Shown here: positions 60,825 through 64,000 of the stretch, in pieces
Position numbering within the stretch: position 1 is the first letter of the stretch
Layout of the letters: every line of letters starts with the position of its first letter
DNA from: Sphingomonas sp. S2-65
Lineage (GTDB): Bacteria; Pseudomonadota; Alphaproteobacteria; Sphingomonadales; Sphingomonadaceae
Length of the DNA: 64,000 bases
Assembly: GCF_021513175.1 (NCBI RefSeq)
Contig: NZ_CP090953.1
Location: 3,282,501-3,346,500 of the forward strand
Direction of reading: 5' to 3'
Program-made: the position numbers and the translations under genes
Notes under the pieces: generated by a model
Told to the model about the DNA's origin: nothing
Seen by the model: the letters and a program-made list of their open reading frames with translations, nothing else
Databases searched by the model: none

Positions 60825-62111
60825 TTAGCGACCCAGGCGGATCGCAACCGAATGAGCGTGGGCGGGAAGCCCTTCGGCCTTGGCCAGGGCTACCGCGGCG
60901 GGTCCGATAGCAGCGAGTCCGGTTTCGTCCAATCCCAGGAAGCTGGTCCGCTTCATGAAGTCGAGCACCGACAGCCCCGACGCGAAGCGGGCGCGCCGAC
61001 CGGTCGGCAGCACATGGTTCGGCCCGGCGACGTAATCGCCCACCGCCTCTGGCGTATGCCGCCCCAGGAACACCGATCCGGCATGCCGCACCAGCTCGAA
61101 CAGCACGTCGGCCTCGTCGCAGGCAAGCTCGAGATGCTCGGGCGCCAGCCGGTCGACCAGCGGGATTGCCTCGACCAGGCTCGGCACCAGTATGATCGCC
61201 CCGTTCGCGTCCCAACTCGCGGCCGCGGTGTCGCGCGTCGCCAGCGTCTCGATCTGCGCGTCCACCGCGGCCGCGACCGCATCGGCAAAACTCGGATCGT
61301 CGGTGAACAGGATCGACTGGCTGGTCGGGTCATGCTCGGCCTGGCTGAGCAGGTCGGCGGCAATCCAGTCGGGATCGTTCTTGCTATCGGCGACCACGAC
61401 GATTTCGGACGGGCCCGCCACCATGTCGATGCCGACCACGCCATATAGCTGGCGCTTGGCCTCGGCGACCCACGCATTGCCGGGGCCGGTGATCACGTCC
61501 ACCGACGCGATCCGCTCGGTACCATACGCCAGCGCGGCGATCGCCTGCGCGCCACCAAGGCGCCACAGCTCGTCCACGCCGGCGATATGCGCGGCGGCGA
61601 GCACCAGCGGGTTCACGTCACCGTTCGGGGTCGGCGTCACCATCACCAGCCGCTTCACTCCCGCCGCTTTCGCGGGGATCGCGTTCATCAGCACCGAAGA
61701 CGGATAGGCAGCACGTCCACCGGGCACATACACGCCCGCGGCATCCACCGGCCGCCAGCGGGCGCCCAGGCGGATGCCCTGCTCGACGCTCTCGCTGTTC
61801 CCGGGAACCTGCTTGATGTGGTAGGCGGCGATCCGCTCGGCGGCGAGTTCCAGCGCCTCGCGCAGTTCGTCGGTCAGCCCCTCATACGCCGCCAGGCATT
61901 CCGCCCGGTCGATCGTCCACCCCGAAGCGTCGAGGTCGAAGCGGTCGAACCGCTGGGTCAGTTCCTTGAGCGCCGCGTCGCCTTCGTCGCGCACCTTAGC
62001 CACAATCGCCGCGACATCGCGCGCGACGTCGGCATCGGCTTCGCGGCGGGCATTGACCAGTTCGGTGAAGGCGCCCGCGAAGTCAGCCGAAGTGGAATTG
62101 AGCCGGATCAT
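60825..62111 (-). CDS. hisD: histidinol dehydrogenase
   Basis: A 428-residue zinc enzyme for the last two steps of histidine synthesis, L-histidinol to L-histidine with NAD. Seen are [32 protein letters not shown], the zinc/catalytic [18 protein letters not shown] and [19 protein letters not shown]. The ATG at 62111 overlaps the hisG stop (ATGA). Confidence 0.97.
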   Translation of the reverse strand: MIRLNSTSADFAGAFTELVNARREADADVARDVAAIVAKVRDEGDAALKELTQRFDRFDLDASGWTIDRAECLAAYEGLTDELREALELAAERIAAYHIKQVPGNSESVEQGIRLGARWRPVDAAGVYVPGGRAAYPSSVLMNAIPAKAAGVKRLVMVTPTPNGDVNPLVLAAAHIAGVDELWRLGGAQAIAALAYGTERIASVDVITGPGNAWVAEAKRQLYGVVGIDMVAGPSEIVVVADSKNDPDWIAADLLSQAEHDPTSQSILFTDDPSFADAVAAAVDAQIETLATRDTAAASWDANGAIILVPSLVEAIPLVDRLAPEHLELACDEADVLFELVRHAGSVFLGRHTPEAVGDYVAGPNHVLPTGRRARFASGLSVLDFMKRTSFLGLDETGLAAIGPAAVALAKAEGLPAHAHSVAIRLGR

Positions 62112-62758
62112 GCCACAGCCCTCCGGAAGCCGTCGACCAGCGGCACGACCTCGGCCGCTCGGGTCTTGAACGCCGCGCGGTTCACCACGAGACGGCTGGT
62201 CACTTCGGCGATCACTTCCACTTCCACCAGTCCGTTTTCCTTCAGCGTGCGGCCCGACGACACCAGGTCGACGATGCGCGGCGCCAGGCCCAGCACCGGC
62301 GCGAGCTCCATCGCGCCGTTCAGCTTCACGCACTCGGCCTGAACGCCCCGCGCCTCGAAATGCGCCCGGGTGATGTGCGGGTATTTGGTGGCGATGCGCA
62401 CATGGCTCCAGCCGCGCGGATCGTCGCGCTCGGCCATGTCAGCTGGCTCGGCCACCGACACCCGGCAGCGCCCGATACCCAGGTCGACCGGGGCGTAGAG
62501 CTCCGAATAGGCGAACTCGGCCAGCACGTCCGATCCGACGATCCCCAGCTGTGCGGCGCCATGCGCGACGAAGGTCGCCACGTCGAACGCGCGCACGCGG
62601 ATCAGGTCGATCATGGGATTGTTGGTCGCGAAACGCAGCGCACGGCTGTTCTCGTCGCTGAACGCCGCTTCGGGGACGATCCCGACGGCAGCCAGCAGCG
62701 GCAACGCTTCTTCGAGAATCCGGCCCTTGGGCACGGCGAGGATCAAGGGTTCTTGCAT
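62108..62758 (-). CDS. hisG: ATP phosphoribosyltransferase, short form
   Basis: A 216-residue enzyme for the first step of histidine synthesis. [26 protein letters not shown], and the PRPP region [16 protein letters not shown] are typical. It is the short form without the C-terminal regulatory domain, so it should need HisZ for activity and feedback; no hisZ is visible in the window. ATG 62758; overlaps hisD. Confidence 0.95.
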   Translation of the reverse strand: MQEPLILAVPKGRILEEALPLLAAVGIVPEAAFSDENSRALRFATNNPMIDLIRVRAFDVATFVAHGAAQLGIVGSDVLAEFAYSELYAPVDLGIGRCRVSVAEPADMAERDDPRGWSHVRIATKYPHITRAHFEARGVQAECVKLNGAMELAPVLGLAPRIVDLVSSGRTLKENGLVEVEVIAEVTSRLVVNRAAFKTRAAEVVPLVDGFRRAVA

Positions 62759-62806
62759 GGGAGGCCGCGCTTTACTTGTGCCCTCGCCCGGGCGCAACAA
62801 GGTGGC

Positions 62807-63889
62807 ATGGCGGACGAACATACCAATCGTGCCAGCTTCGGCATCCAGGCCGAGTATTGCACTGCAATGGCGGCGCCGATCACCGCCCGCGTCTCGCGCG
62901 TGCTGGGCACCGCACTCAGCCGCGACAGCCGGACCGGGCGCCGGGTACTCGATTGGCCGGGCGAGCCCGTTGCCGATGCGCTGGTGCTCCGGCTGGTCGG
63001 AGGTTTCCACGCGCTGCATCGCCGGGGCGTTGCGGCGCTGGCGCCGGTATTCACGGGTGCTGAGACAGGCGAGGCGCGCGTCGCCGCGATCCTGCAGCAG
63101 GTCGTGGCAGCGCATGACGGCGATCTGCTGCCCTGGCTCGATGGCCCGCCCCAGACCAACGAGGCCGGTCGCTCGGCGGGGCTGATGACGGGGATCCTCC
63201 ACCTTGCCCGGCGATACGGGCCCAGGATCGAAGTGCTGGAGATCGGCTCCAGCGCCGGGCTCAACCTGCTGGTCGGCCGCTACCGCTTCGATCTCGGCGG
63301 CGTCACCTTCGGCCCCGAGGCCTCGCCCGTCGAGATCCGCCCGGAGTGGCGCGGACCGCCACCGCCGGATGCGCCGGTCGAGATCGTCTCGGCGCGCGGC
63401 GTCGACATTCAGCCGCTCGACCTCCTCACCGACCGCGACGCCGAACGGCTTCAGGCCTATTGCTGGGTCGACAATGCCGATCGTCAGGCGCGGCTGGAAA
63501 AGGCGATCGCGATGGTACGCGCCGAGGGCGTCGATCTGGCGCAGGGCGACGCCGCCGACTGGCTCGAGGCGCGGCTTGCCGAGCCGCAGGCGCCCGGCGT
63601 AACGCGCGTACTGATGCACTCGGTGGTGTGGCAGTATCTGCCGCAAGCGACCCAGCACCGCATCGCTGCCGGCATGCAGGCAGCCGGCGCCCGCGCCACG
63701 TCCGATCGCCCGGTCGGCTGGGTGATGATGGAGCCCAATCGCAACCTCCACCGGCAGGAGGTTCGCGTGCTCGGCTGGCCGGGTGACACGCCGATGCAGC
63801 TCGTCGCACTCACCCACGCGCACGGCGCCTGGGTCGAGGCATGCGCGCCGCCCTACGAGTCGCGTGCCTATGTCATGCGGGAGGATTGA
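62807..63889 (+). CDS. DUF2332-family protein
   Basis: A 360-residue protein of the DUF2332 family, known only from conserved sequence. It is divergent from hisG, 48 bp away. Landmarks are [36 protein letters not shown] and [20 protein letters not shown], the last with a methyltransferase-like nucleotide-binding look, and the [12 protein letters not shown] and WVMMEPNRN segments. Function is unknown. The ATG at 62807 follows AAGGTGG. Confidence 0.88.
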   Translation: MADEHTNRASFGIQAEYCTAMAAPITARVSRVLGTALSRDSRTGRRVLDWPGEPVADALVLRLVGGFHALHRRGVAALAPVFTGAETGEARVAAILQQVVAAHDGDLLPWLDGPPQTNEAGRSAGLMTGILHLARRYGPRIEVLEIGSSAGLNLLVGRYRFDLGGVTFGPEASPVEIRPEWRGPPPPDAPVEIVSARGVDIQPLDLLTDRDAERLQAYCWVDNADRQARLEKAIAMVRAEGVDLAQGDAADWLEARLAEPQAPGVTRVLMHSVVWQYLPQATQHRIAAGMQAAGARATSDRPVGWVMMEPNRNLHRQEVRVLGWPGDTPMQLVALTHAHGAWVEACAPPYESRAYVMRED

Positions 63890-63891
63890 CG

Positions 63892-64000
63892 ATGCACAGC
63901 ACCAACTATCGCGACACGCTGATCACCGTGTCGTCCGACTGCCCGGTGTCGACGGGCATCGTTCCGGAAAAGCCGGGTAGCGTCGCTGCCGTCCAGCATG
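63892..64000 (+). CDS. DUF6157-like protein, 3' end beyond window edge
   Basis: The visible 36 residues, opening [20 protein letters not shown] and continuing [12 protein letters not shown], match the N-terminus of small bacterial proteins of the DUF6157 type, whose function is unknown. It starts 2 bp after the stop of the DUF2332 gene, so the two are probably co-transcribed. Confidence 0.7.
   Translation, partial: MHSTNYRDTLITVSSDCPVSTGIVPEKPGSVAAVQH

Noticed and set aside
1..64000. CRISPR arrays, rRNA genes, insertion sequences, prophage genes
   Set aside because: Looked for and not seen: no regularly spaced repeats, no transposase or integrase motifs and no rRNA sequence.

Overview
This is a high-GC, double-strand gene-dense window that looks like a sphingomonad (Alphaproteobacteria, Sphingomonas or close relative). 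The right end carries a core block typical of that group: yacG, a short RNase E/G-family protein, maf, infA, a K+-independent H+-pyrophosphatase, thiL, nusB, hisD and short-form hisG. FixL/FixJ-type two-component proteins, a large TonB-dependent receptor and dense palindromic intergenic repeats also fit. These family calls come from reading the translations; no database was searched.

Layout. (1) 1-4.7 kb: a minus-strand operon (zinc alcohol dehydrogenase, glutathione S-transferase, epoxide-hydrolase-type hydrolase, aldehyde dehydrogenase cut by the window edge), divergent from a FixJ/NarL-type response regulator. (2) 4.7-10.7 kb: a semialdehyde dehydrogenase divergent from a periplasmic molybdenum dehydrogenase (2Fe-2S subunit, Tat-exported Mo subunit, tri-haem cytochrome c) and an AhpD-like protein. 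(3) 10.8-13.2 kb: a stand-alone MEDS sensor domain next to a GAF-PAS histidine kinase. (4) 13.4-20.9 kb: minus-strand genes (cupin, CPBP protease, ABM monooxygenase, royal-jelly-type propeller, SnoaL-like protein, three SDRs, hydrolase), headed by a divergent GlxA-type AraC regulator. (5) 22.3-31.3 kb: a second royal-jelly-type protein, an orphan OpuAC-like protein, a hydrolase, a membrane histidine kinase with three clear PAS repeats, a lipoprotein, an isochorismatase-like hydrolase, a Tat-type haloperoxidase-like hydrolase and a DUF2721 protein. (6) 31.9-43.1 kb: racemase, MarR-GNAT fusion, PoxB, PapA-like acyltransferase, TonB receptor, third kinase, MFS transporter. (7) 43.1-53.6 kb: stand-alone receiver, cNMP-domain/TrxR-like fusion, fourth kinase, HxlR, metallo-hydrolase, AraC regulator, DUF417 protein, beta-propeller, SDR, GFA protein. 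(8) 54.8-64 kb: tRNA-Phe and the core block.

The main observation is a recurrent 18-bp palindromic site, idealised CCCATACYNNRGTATGGG. It lies in the upstream regions of many accessory genes, including the response regulator itself (two copies), the molybdenum dehydrogenase operon, poxB, the cNMP/TrxR fusion, two of the kinases and an SDR. With four FixL-like kinases, one MEDS sensor, one DNA-binding response regulator and one stand-alone receiver in 42 kb, the simplest reading is a many-sensors, one-regulator network controlling aldehyde, alcohol and electrophile metabolism. The site list is directly visible; the regulator assignment is inference.

The accessory region stops at the 3' end of tRNA-Phe, with housekeeping genes on the other side, as at a tRNA-bounded genomic island. 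No integrase or second attachment site is visible.
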